Part shown: one piece after another, positions 54,074-64,000 of the stretch
How positions within the stretch are numbered: position 1 is the stretch's first letter
Layout of the letters: each line of letters starts with the position of its first letter
NCBI GenBank assembly: GCA_033558025.1
Contig: JAUCEF010000014.1
Location: 992,001 to 1,056,000, forward strand
Reading direction: 5' to 3'
Source: Phytophthora sp. 'mugwort'
Taxonomy: Eukaryota > Oomycota > Peronosporomycetes > Peronosporales > Peronosporaceae
DNA length: 64,000 bases
The notes under the pieces: model-generated
The model's database searches: none
What the model was told of the DNA's origin: nothing
The model's input: only the letters and a program-made list of their open reading frames with translations
Program-made: the position numbers and the translations under genes

Positions 54074-54896
54074 TTAAGTGGTTCACCTTGGTGTACCCGT
54101 CGGCGGGCTGATACTGCTCTCTCGTTGAAACGAGATGCGCACTTGTTGAGTATTAGACGTCCTTGTGGGGCCTTAAGACGGGTCTGCGCGGGTATTCTTG
54201 CGCACGAGATCCGGTGTCGGTTCGGTCTGGAGCTCTTGCGTAGACCTTATGGATCCGTAATAGAAATAAGGGATCCGGAGTTGTTCCTTCTTAAGGGTGT
54301 CCCTGCTCCTTATCTGAGTTGTCCTTGTTCCTTTACGATGCTTGCCACCTCAAATAGTGGGATCTTGAGGGGGGGGGGGGTGAGAAGCCAAAGGGCGACG
54401 CGCGACATGGCCAAGCTATCCAGGTGCTACCTCGTGTGCAGGAACACCGCCAAAGTTAGACTTGATCTATGTATGGGGCCAATTGAAATCCCCTATACAA
54501 TAGTCGAGTCTGTCTTCCAGAGCAAATTCGGTTCTGATTTATGCCTTAGCCTATCTACCTTCGAATCCCACCCCAAAACCTATCCTACGACTACTTATTA
54601 CCCTAGATCTCATCTCTGACCCTCTCCTGGCCAACCGTCTCCACTCTACTTCGATTTAGCCAGGTGTGCACTAAACTGATCGGATCGGTACTTAGAATCT
54701 CATTCCACGGGACGGGTCCAGAATCCGTACCATATACAAACCAGGCGTGTCGCATGGTCCGGATCCATCACCTTGACGCTGTCATGGCTGCCACTGGCGA
54801 CGTGGATCTTCCAGCTACCGGTCAACTTCCCTCTTATCCGGATCTGCAATACTATAATCGCCCCTGACACGTTGTGACCACCGCACAACGGTAACA
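54074..54896 (+). repeat. LTR-like block at the left edge of the right retroelement
   Basis: The block starts TGTTAAGTGGTTCACC at about 54074 and a matching end, GGTAACA, lies at about 54891-54897. The two termini are short inverted copies (TGTTA against TAACA), as in an LTR. It shows the same GATC excess as the elements to its right. A run of 13 or so G at 54369-54381 interrupts it. No second copy is in the window and no good primer-binding site follows, so the call is structural and tentative. Confidence 0.35.
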
Positions 54897-54958
54897 CACC
54901 GTGTCACGTGATCCACAATTCAACCCACTGTCGTCAGCTCAAGTCGAACATCTCCACC

Positions 54959-57601
54959 ATGCCGTCCGCCCATAGCACCCTAGGTGCTGACGCCACGTCT
55001 CGATCCGCCGTGTTCGCCGGGCAAGGCCTTTCTCCGGACGCTCCTCCTCCATTCGCGCACTTTGGCCACGCGCCGTCCGATCCTTCGGCGGCTATAACAC
55101 CGGCGGCGCTAGATCTGGATCCACTGCGAGCCACGGCCACGTCGATCCACACCTTCATTGGTGTCTACGACGAGCTGCTGGCCAAGCATCAGCAAGCTAT
55201 GCAGGATCTGGTCGCCGCGTGTCGTCACAACGAGGAACTTCACGCGCGAGCCGAGCCCAACTGGAAGACTGTGCGCACGTTCGTCGCCTTCGTCCATCAC
55301 CGCTACGACATCATTCAAGCGCGACTCTACCAAGACACGTAGATTGAAGCTGAAACGCGCCAAGAAGTTGACCGCCTTCGCGTGGAGGTTCAAGGTCTCG
55401 GTGATCTGCGGGCGCGCTGCGCCTTGCTAGAGGAGACCAGCGCGGAGGCGTACACACGCCTACAAGAATACGCCATCGCCTGGAGCGCCGTCTATCCGAC
55501 CGTGGTAGTACCGCGCCGGCCGATCTGCCCAGGGCTGCTCCAGCCTTCGCCCAGGATCTGCGAGATGAAGTGGCCTGGCTGAAGTGCCAATCTACCAGCC
55601 TCCAGCAGCAGTGTCAAGCCGCGCAATCCGAGCGCGACCGGCGTTCAGGGTCCTCTTCCACCTCCAGAAGGACCATGCGCATCTTCAACGCAGCTATGAG
55701 CAGCGGAGTAGCATGTCCGGGACCTGGGGCATGAAGTGCAGCGACTGTGGGACGAGCTGCACAAAGTGCACCAACAGCCCGACGGATCTGCGGCAGATCT
55801 GCATGCTGCAAAAATCAAGCTACACGTTCGAGGTGAGCGGATCCTCGAGCTGGAGGGTCTCCTCAACAAGGCGGAGCGTCGTCGTGCGGATCTTCTCCGG
55901 GTTCAAGATCATACCATACGCAATTCAGATGCGGCCCGGGAAGAGTTCGATCGCTTGAAGCATTCACTAGTAGCAGCTTATTGGGATCATGCACGTGCCG
56001 GAGATCTTTGGCACGGGGCGCAAGACCAGCTCCGTAATCTCCGCGTGGATGACAAGACGCTCGAGGCTGCCCGCAACACGGTCGCTCAGGAGCTCAAGAG
56101 AGTCCAAGCCCAGGTGACCCGCGCCAACGCCGAAATCTGCGCCGTCACTCAAGTTTAGCGAGATCTGGAGTCTGCTACGCCCAGGTGACTCAGCTCACGA
56201 GCGAACGCGATCGGGCACGCCTGGATCTAAACGAGGCCGTCCAAAAGGGGCAACAATATTTCAAGGCTCAGAAGGATCTTCTCGAGCAGATCTCTGGTAT
56301 GCAGCAAGCGTACCAGTTTGTCCACCAGGATCTTGATCAACTCCGCGGCCAACACGAACTTCTGTTGCAAGCTTACCAAGGTCTGCTTGACACGCACAAC
56401 TCGGCCGTCGTGGAGCGGGATAGCGCTCTCGACAACTTGGCGTTGATCGACGCGGCCGCCATGCGGAGCTCTTCGGTTGCACGCAGCGTTCGATCTACTT
56501 CCGTAATTCGCAGTGACCAGGTCTCTTCCAAGAGACCCTTGAGTCCTCCTGCTTCTCGCCGCCACGAGGGTCCGAGCCCGCCGAAGAAGGCGACTCTTTC
56601 CTCGTCCCCTTCGGTAAGTGGCCTGGGATCTCGTTGCCGACGTCGTTACGGAGGTCGGTGATGTAGATTATGAGATCCCCGGCACGGGATCCGAGTCCAG
56701 TTCTGGTTCCGACTCCAACTCCGGCGGATCCGACGTTGAGCCTGTCGACTCGGATGCGATCTTCGACGACTCCGACGATGACGAGCTCCAGGCGGCTCTA
56801 ACGCGATCTCGATCCGACGCCCTTCGACACAGCCTTTCTGCGGAGAACTCCGGTGGCGAGGGATCTCAGGCTACACACATCGTGGTCGATCAAGATCCGG
56901 CCGCTGCCGAAGCCGAGGAAGAAATGGAAGGCGCAAGGTAGGTGGTCAGCACTCCAAATCTGACAACTCCAGCCGCCGTACCCGCCACGGATCCCGCTCC
57001 CCAGCCGTTCGGCCCTGCGGATAGCTTCATCCCAGGCTTCCATTAGCATCGAGCCGTGATCGTTGAGGAGGTGGCACCTGGTAGCCTTCCCAGATCAGTG
57101 TGCTCACCCTCGATACCATCACGCCCCGGGTCTTGATCGACTACCGGGTGTTCTCGGCCGGATGGATGTTCCCTTAGCGGGCCGGTCGCGGGGGCAACTG
57201 GATCCTTCTCGTTACGCCCGAGCCTGCTAACAAAGGAGGGCATCATGGCTCTGTACAGGGAGGAGCCGTGGGAGGCTCTTGACTTACCAGCTCCGGAGCC
57301 GCTGACCTACGATCCAGCCACATCCGCCGAGGTGGCCGCGATTGCCGCGAGCTACCGGGCCTACGAGGAGGATCACCGTCAGGTACACTGGGAGGTCATG
57401 CACCCCTTCCCGATCCCCAAGTTCAAGCGCGACGCACATCCGTGGTTCGCATCATTCTACCGTAGGCGCAAGAATCGGAGCTCACACGCTCGCGAGAAGT
57501 TCCGGATTCTACAAGGCCAGATCTTTGAGAAAGCTATCCGGACAGGCTGTTGCAACCTAGATCTCCTACTAGGTCCGGTGTTCATACACTTTACTCAGTA
57601 G
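54959..57601 (+). pseudogene. Degraded plus-strand coiled-coil ORF facing a Ty3/Gypsy pol
   Basis: From the ATG at 54959 (MPSAHSTLGADATSRSAVFA) one frame runs to a TAG at 55340, then on through coiled-coil sequence (EVDRLRVEVQGLGDLRARCA), with breaks near 55583-55735, at 56156 and near 56640. Later parts include ERDRARLDLNEAVQKGQQYF, a basic Ser/Pro segment (KRPLSPPASRRHEGPSPPKK), an acidic Ser/Asp segment (DSDAIFDDSDDDELQAAL) and, from the ATG at 57245, MALYREEPWEALDLPAPEPL to KFKRDAHPWFASFYRRRKNR. The long coil, basic and acidic tracts are clear; no enzyme domain is seen. It begins about 60 bases after the LTR-like block and ends about 840 bases before the end of pol on the other strand. 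It may be a gag-like or accessory protein of the same element. Confidence 0.5.
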
Positions 57602-58439
57602 TCCGAAGATACGACGTACTTCCCCGGATGAGAGGCGGCAGCAGAGGGACGGACTCCACCCCAAATTCTAACCCGGCTCTCGCGGGCTGCGACAGGAACG
57701 CCCTGTGGCGCAATCACTTCCGCATGGATCCGACTTCTCACCCGTCTCGCCAGATCGGCCGGCTTCGCATGAAGTTCTCTCCACATGCTCCGTATCGTGA
57801 GTAGTCTGCGTCGTACGCCACCAACTTGGTAGCGGTCCGTCTTGCAGGTAGTCATCCATTCAATATCCATCTCGCTTCGGCTAATTTGTCCTGCGTATGT
57901 CGTATCGTGATCTTTCTTAGGTCTTCCGTTCATCGTCGGATCCGATATCCTCCGGATCCGAGATCCTTGTAGCGAGCTTAGCTATTTCACCAGATTCGAG
58001 CAACCTGGTTACATGTACACTCACTCCCCCCATCCATCTTTAGGTATGCAACCTCCCTGCATCCTCTCTCTCTCGCTTCATTCGCCATGGCGACCAACTT
58101 GCCAGGCGGGAAGCCTCCCCCATTTTCTCTTACGGCCTTTCCGCGGAGCTTCTACCACCTTCGCCACGTTCACCACCAACTAGTGAAACGTGGATCCTCC
58201 TCCTTCACACCTGCAGCCTTCAACCTCAGTACCACCTGCAACAACCAGCTTCCTGCTGTGGCTTCCACCACTTAAGCTTCCTCTTTCGACTGCATCGCCT
58301 GGAAACGACTCCTCTTGGCCCGATCCTGCGAGATCTCACGCAGCAGCGCCCAACAATTCAAATCTGCCTCGTAACCCAGGTGGCTCGTCGCACCCTCGCC
58401 AGTGTACCTTGAACTCGCGCAGTGATGCCCATAGCGTGT
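57602..58439. other. Junction between convergent ORFs of the right retroelement
   Basis: No separate gene is called. The sequence keeps the high GATC content of its neighbours. The distal end of the minus-strand pol product, a possible chromodomain-like tail, may continue below 58440 in other frames, but stops prevent a firm limit. Confidence 0.4.
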
Positions 58440-61400
58440 TCATCCGCCCGATCTCGTATCGCTGATCTTATCGACTTCGTGCTCCCCTTCTTCCAGCTCT
58501 CGATCCCAGCTGTCTTCAGGCAACAGCGCCTCATCGAAGTCCAGACGCTCCGCCTGATCGACCGCCAAATATGTCGTTGGTCGATCCGGGAATGTTCTCC
58601 CAGGCTTCAACTTGGACACATGCGCCACCGGAAAAGATGGTAATACGTTCCAGCTGTCTCAGCGAAAGGTTGCACCATCTCCAGCGCTCGGAAGGGACCA
58701 TGCCACATATGAGCCGACTTCCGCGCGTATCCTTCCTTGACTCGATCCAGATATAGCCACACCCGAGTGCCGGCCTCGATCCGATGCGGATCCACGCTTT
58801 CATTGTGACATTCAACCCGATCCGTAATAGCCTTCTTCGGCCTCTCGTTCACGTCCGCTCTCGCTTGCCGGTCATATCGCTGGATCCGGTACCCCCATCG
58901 GCGTGGATCCCGATCTCGGCGTCTCCTGCTGCCCAGCGGGAGAGTTGCCTCTAGCGTTGTGCATGGATCCCAACCGTGCGTAAGGCAAAACGGGTTGTCA
59001 CCCCGTGTGCCGTGTTGACAGCGAACGTCAGGCGCTCTGTATACTCGTCCCAGTCGCGCTGGTTCTCGTCCTCGACATACATCTTGATGGATCTCGTCAC
59101 CGCCTGCACCATGCGTTTCGCAGTCCCGTTCGCCTGAGGCCTATAAGCCATGATGGTTCGCTGTCTCTGGCCCAGGATCCGATTGAACGCCTTGAAGAAG
59201 TCAGACATGAAGCCAGGCTCCTTGTCATGCCGGATCACCTCGCTCGCACCGAAGCGACGGAACACACATTCCTCGTAGGACTCCGCGATCATTTGGGCTA
59301 TCCGGGACACACTTGCCTTTTTAGCGATGACATAACAGGTGAACAGATCCACCCAGATCAGGAGCTCCGTATGGCCCTTGCACGACTTGGACAGCGAGGG
59401 GATGTGATCCATCGCTATGACCTGGAAAGCATAGGTGGCCTGGATATGCCGGGTGACTCACCGCGTATGGTCGGTCGCCCCTTGCAGGTTTCGCAATACA
59501 CGCACTCACCCACGAACCGCTGTACGCTCCTGAAAAATGCACACCAATAGAAGTGATCCCGGATCCACTGATATATTCGGCTGATCCCCTGATGACCGCC
59601 TTCCAGACTGACGTGGTAGTGATGCGGAAGATCCTCGTGCAGCGTCTCGGGCACAACCAGACGAAGCAAACCGTCTCTCTCTTCCTCCGCCTTCGCAAAC
59701 GGCGGGCAGTAGTAGAGTAGATCCTGTTCGTCCATCTCATAGTCAACAGCCACGTTGCTGCACACCCGAACTTCGTCTTTTTCAGATTCTTCACATCCCC
59801 TTGAAGGTACTTCTTAAGGTTCATGATCCACTTCTCTTCGTCCTGAGCTTGTCGGATCCGATCCACCCTTAGCTATCGGACCGCCTCTTTCTGTAGCACA
59901 CTGGGCTGGTGACCTCCCGGCGGGATCTAGTCACCATAGCTGCGATGCGAAGCGTAGTGCCCTCGGCAGCTGTGGTCAGGATCTCGTGTAGTCGATTCAG
60001 CGTCACCAAATTCTTTCGCGCCTGGTCGTCCGTCACCTCTGTACCTGCTTCCCGTTGTAACGCCACACTCGCCAGACTGTCTGCGCTGTCGTTCCACGCC
60101 CGATTGAAGTGAAGCAGGTCGTGATCCGGCCAGGCTCTCAGATGGTGTAGAGCCTTCTGCTGCAGCAACGTTAACGCAGGAGCCTTGCCGTCGATCTCGC
60201 TCTTCATCTGTCGGGTCACCAAGTTGGAGTCCCCACAGATCATCAGACGCCCTCGATCCAGTCCCTACAGCAGAACTAAGCGTAATAACAGTCCACCGTA
60301 CTCTGCCTCATTGCGTCATATCTTCGGCCCATACTGACTCCGTCTTGACCACCGTCCACTCAGACAACTCCACACGATAGCGCTGAAGGCGCCTCCGCCG
60401 CTTTTGACTCCGTTGAAACTAGCGACCAGGAGTTCCTCGTCGGGATTCACTGTAGGGATCGGAGTCTGTACGGCTTCGACGGGGCTTTTTCCGAGGTGCA
60501 ATTGCCACCAGTGCCTGATCCACTATCGATCGTGGCGTCACACACGCAGCCAGCGATTCCAAGATCGCATCCTCGCTTTCGGGCACGTAGTGATCTCCAA
60601 CGTTCAGGCGATAGCAGCGCGGCCCATGGTCCGAGCCGCCCTTGGAGCCCTGCAGCGCGAAACAGCCAAGCCAACGTCGAGTGCCGCGTCAGGATTTTGA
60701 TTGATCTGCCGACCAGCATCGAATAACCCAGATTCAGCATACACAGCAGCACTAGCACTTTCTTTTCCACGACGCCATACTTCAACTCGTTCGACTTCAA
60801 CGTGTGACTCGCGAACATACGGGCAGGTACGTGCCGTCGTGATCCTGCACCAGGGAGGCGGATACTGCCCACTCGCTGGCATAGACGATCCGCACAGGCT
60901 GTTTCGCCTGGCCGAAGTGCCGGAGGACCGGGGTCGTTGCGATCTTGTTCTTCAGTGTGGAGGACACTGCCCTAGCTCGGATCCACTTCGACTCCGATGC
61001 CTCCGGATCCTGGTCGAGTCAGGGATCCCCGCCTTCGAGGATCTCTCGGCCGAACTTCCCTTCGTTGACAGCGATCCTGGTCTCAGCACGCATCGCGTTG
61101 AAATCCCACCTCCCTTAGCTCGTACAACACCGACGCGTACACCGCCATGTCTTCGATAAAGCGTCCGTAGTAGTTTAGACTACCCAAAACCACCGCATAG
61201 ACCGTAGAGATCTCGGGAATGGCAGGTCCACCAGCGCACTGCGATCCTTTGGATGATCCTCCAAGCCTTCGATGGATACACGATGCCCGAGGTAATCTAC
61301 CTTTCTCAGTCCCCAAAAACGCTTCGCGACAGTGATCGAGATATTCCACTTGTCACAGGCCGCGAGCAGGAGCTTCACCGTTCGCACAAATGATCCCGGG

Positions 61401-63967
61401 ATCCGGCCCTAACAAGGATGTCATCGATGTAGGATCGATGCCCAGTACAAAAAGTTTACCTACTTCCTCCGGATCTCCTCCTTCAAAGATGTCCGCCGAG
61501 GATCCTCGATCCGCTGCTGGCGGGATCCGCAAGAAGCCGTACAGTGCGTTGTCGATCAGCCTCTGGTAGATCTGTGGAGCGTCCTTCAGCCCGAAGGATC
61601 CGGTTCCACTCAAACAGGCCAAACGGCGTGATGAATGCCGAGATGACACGGGCGCGATCCGTCATATTCACCACCCAGAAGCCGCTCGCCATATCCAGCG
61701 AGCAGTACCACAGCACCTTGTCCAGATACTCGAGCATATCGTTAATCAGGGGCATAGGGTAAACTATCAGCTTGGTGAGACGGTGACCAGGCGGTACTGA
61801 ATACACAACCTTCTGTCCACAACATTCTTCTTGATGATCACTACAATTGGCGGTGCCCAAGGAGACGTCGAGTGTCGTATGATCTTGGCACACAGCAGTC
61901 CCTTGAGCAGATCCGATACCTGCTCGCGGAACTGGGGGGGGGCAATCTTTCGCTCGCGCTGCGTGATCGGGGTGGCATTTTCAACGTCGACGTCACACGT
62001 CACGCCCACAGCTGTAGGAGGCAGCGCATTGCCCTTGCCGATCAGGAAGTGCCGGTGGCCTAGATGATGTCCCACAGCTGGCGGATCCCCTCCTCTTTGT
62101 TCGGCTCAGGATCTCCCACCTGCAGATCCTCGATCCGCCTCGACCGTAGTGGGTGCCACCTCCAGCAGCATAGCCAGCTCGCCTTGCACTTCTTCGGCGT
62201 GGAACGTGCCTCCGTCGTGGTAGCAGATCTCGGGATCTTCGACTGGATCCTCCTTCGAGCCTTCATGTACCACGGTGCCAACGTCCCGATCCATCCCCAC
62301 CGCTTCCGTCGGGCAACCCTTGACTTGGACCTCGGGCTTGTCCGCAGGATCCACGATCGGAAACCCTGAGGCTTGATCCGACGTCTCCGACGGGAGTTCC
62401 TCCTCCAGAAGGTCACCCGACTCCAGCTCGTCGATCAGCGGCGATTGCTCAGCCCTCAAGCTTCCGTCGGCCTCGTGAACGGCACCACTTGCTTCGTCTT
62501 TATCTGGCGAAGCTTCCCCACCAAACCTGAGAGTGCAACCCCCCTTCGGGCCTTCGCTAGGCGAGGCGCCCTTCGTGCGGCCATCGTGGCGCGCATTGCG
62601 ACCGTCAGGCGTTCCTGGCGATATGAGACCGTGGCCTCGTCCTTGTACAGGGCCTGGTGACTGGTCGACTGGTTGCCTCACAGCTCCCACCGAAAAATTA
62701 GCGTCACGCGTCGCGACAGTGGCATCCGTCAGCGGGCCGATCTCGGGATCCCAACCATGGGCAGGATCGTGCGAGGTCTCATTTTGACCGCCGTCGTCGG
62801 CCTGCCTGCCACACCCTCTCGAGTCGCCAGGGGTTTCGCTTGGGCCTCCGTCGGATATCGCGACCGTCGCGCCGATTGTCTGTCCCGCATGCATGTCAAC
62901 GGTACCGGGCGCACGAGATGGGGCGTGATTACGCTCATGTCTCAACTCAGGTGTCGCACCGTTTTGTCCCTGACCAGCATTCAGAGGGCGGGTCGCCGCC
63001 ACAGTGCACGCTTCTTGGTGCTCGTCCTCACTTCCTGCGGATTCAGGGGTCTTCGGCCGCGGCAGGATCCTGATCGGCGGGGCGTAATCCACTCGGTCAA
63101 CTGCGGGCTCCAGATCCGGCGTTGGAGGCGTCGCTGCTACGGTAGTGGATTCCCACACCAGGGTTTGCCACTCGGTGTAGCGCCGGGATCCTAGGAGACG
63201 AAGCCCGGCTGGGGAAGAATGTGATCCCCGGCCAGCCATAGTCCGATCTGTACGTCTCTGTTCAAGATCAGCTTCGTGTTGCCCAGTTTCGTGAGATGCA
63301 GGTAGCGAACCCTGCCTGGGCCTTTATGCAGGTGGGCACCCAGCTCTCACCGCGGGCTAACCACAGCTTTCATTTTCAGACATACGGATCCACCGCGGGA
63401 GTTCCATGGACTCAGCGATCCCCAGCATCGGATGCTCGCCCACGAACACCGGGCGGGCTCTGCCGTTGAAGATCTGGCGGCTCCCCTGCAACATGACTGG
63501 CACCTCGTCCGGCAGGCACATGAATCCGTCGCCGTGATCCAGCCGGATCCCAGCCGGGATCGTGAAGTCCATGCCGAGGCTGGCTTGGTAGTCCGGCGTC
63601 AGGTCGTCTTCCACCCAGACGTCGTAGAAGTACCCCAAGGATCCCGCCAAGGGAAGCTTTTCCGTGTGCGTCCTTCCGCGACATACAGCTTTTCACCAAT
63701 TCCGAGGCTTCCTTGACTCTGACTTGTGTCGATATGGCATCCTACCTTACGAGCAAAGGTGGTGTCGATGATCGACACCTCGGATCCTGAGTCAAGAAAC
63801 GCCATAGCCTTGACGTTGTTGTTCTTGCTGTTCACTTTCGCCTGCTTGAAGAGCTTGCCGGGGACATGGTACTTCCAGTATCCACGCGACTCGCCTGTCC
63901 GCAGATCCAAAGTCATCGTGACCTCGGATCGTTGGTAATCGTCAACAGGTCGAAGACTTGCAACCAT
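58440..63967 (-). pseudogene. Ty3/Gypsy pol with two RNase H domains, broken
   Basis: The ATG at 63967 (MVASLRPVDDYQRSEVTMTL) leads to an aspartic protease with AFLDSGSEVSIIDTTFARKV (about 63810-63740). A long linker (63239-62106) is open and Pro/Asp/Glu-rich. RT: QFREQVSDLLKGLLCAKIIR, VIYPMPLINDM-type and YCSLDMASGFWVVNMTD blocks (62060-61680), then GLKDAPQIYQRLIDNALYGF and a broken YIDD region near 61410. RNase H 1: FASHTLKSNELKYGVVEKKV, with TRHSTLAWLF, about 60830-60680. RNase H 2: VASFNGVKSGGGAFSAIVW, NEAEY, ICGDSNLVTRQMK and NDSADSLASVAL, about 60440-60060; its first catalytic Asp is Asn. Integrase: an HHCC finger (59640-59480), then a core with VDLFTCYV and RHDKEPGF, and QANGTAKRMVQ, where Lys (AAA, 59116-59118) stands for the catalytic Glu; a GPF module follows near 58700. 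Frameshifts are frequent. The start lies 33 bases from the window edge, so gag is not visible on this strand. Confidence 0.8.
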
Positions 63968-64000
63968 AGTCGTACGTTTCCTATGGAGTTCATATATATT

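Noticed and set aside
1..64000. RXLR or CRN effector genes, expected in some oomycete regions
   Set aside because: No short frame with both a signal peptide and an RXLR-dEER or LFLAK motif was seen.
1..64000. tRNA, rRNA or CRISPR features
   Set aside because: GGTTCGAA-like words (for example near 45703) lack the other arms of a tRNA; no regularly spaced repeats with spacers are present.

Overview
The window looks like a piece of an oomycete genome, most likely a Phytophthora-like member of the Peronosporales. The reasons are: compact genes with few, short introns (68-94 bases), very short 5' leaders with TCATTYY-type initiator motifs, a two-copy family resembling the oomycete bZIP/START-like 'M96 mating-specific' proteins, a flagellar-type NME7, and an abundance of oomycete-style transposons. 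There are no bacterial operons. I saw no rRNA, tRNA or CRISPR array.

Layout. 1-20.5 kb is repeat-rich: a complete but dead PIF/Harbinger-like element carrying two tail-to-tail genes (1228-3294), one bZIP/START-like gene (4521-6264, minus), a gene-poor stretch with a MULE-like scrap, a degraded chromodomain Ty3/Gypsy element on the minus strand (12680-18865, its 5' LTR defined), and a complete pogo-like element (18992-20502). 20.7-42.4 kb is the gene island: a second bZIP/START-like gene, an unrecognised three-exon gene divergent from an exportin-6-like gene, a RING plus CXC-domain protein with a CaaX end, a convergent pair of aquaglyceroporins, a 5.7-kb intronless gene for a secreted/membrane glycine-rich protein of a family shared with plants, the splicing factor DIM1/TXNL4A, and NME7. 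42.8-54 kb is again transposon debris: a second two-gene Harbinger-like element (42843-45053), a nearly intact pogo-like transposase, a hAT relic with a foldback insertion, a mariner-like scrap, and the 3' part of a DOT1-like methyltransferase gene. 54-64 kb holds an LTR-like block, a plus-strand coiled-coil ORF and a minus-strand Ty3/Gypsy pol with two RNase H domains.

The most interesting signals are in the retroelements. Both Ty3-type elements carry a degraded but clearly protein-like ORF on the strand opposite to pol, at the 3' side of pol. In the left element it overprints the linker and chromodomain. In the right element the LTR-like block, the antisense ORF and the pol all share a strong excess of the tetranucleotide GATC, which argues that they evolved together as one, possibly ambisense, element. 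The two Harbinger-like elements share a two-gene tail-to-tail layout and the same AAT target duplication.

The host genes are housekeeping or signalling genes and do not form an obvious pathway. NME7 (axonemal), the aquaglyceroporins (osmotic balance) and exportin-6 (actin/profilin export in animals) would suit a zoospore-forming organism, but that link is inference.
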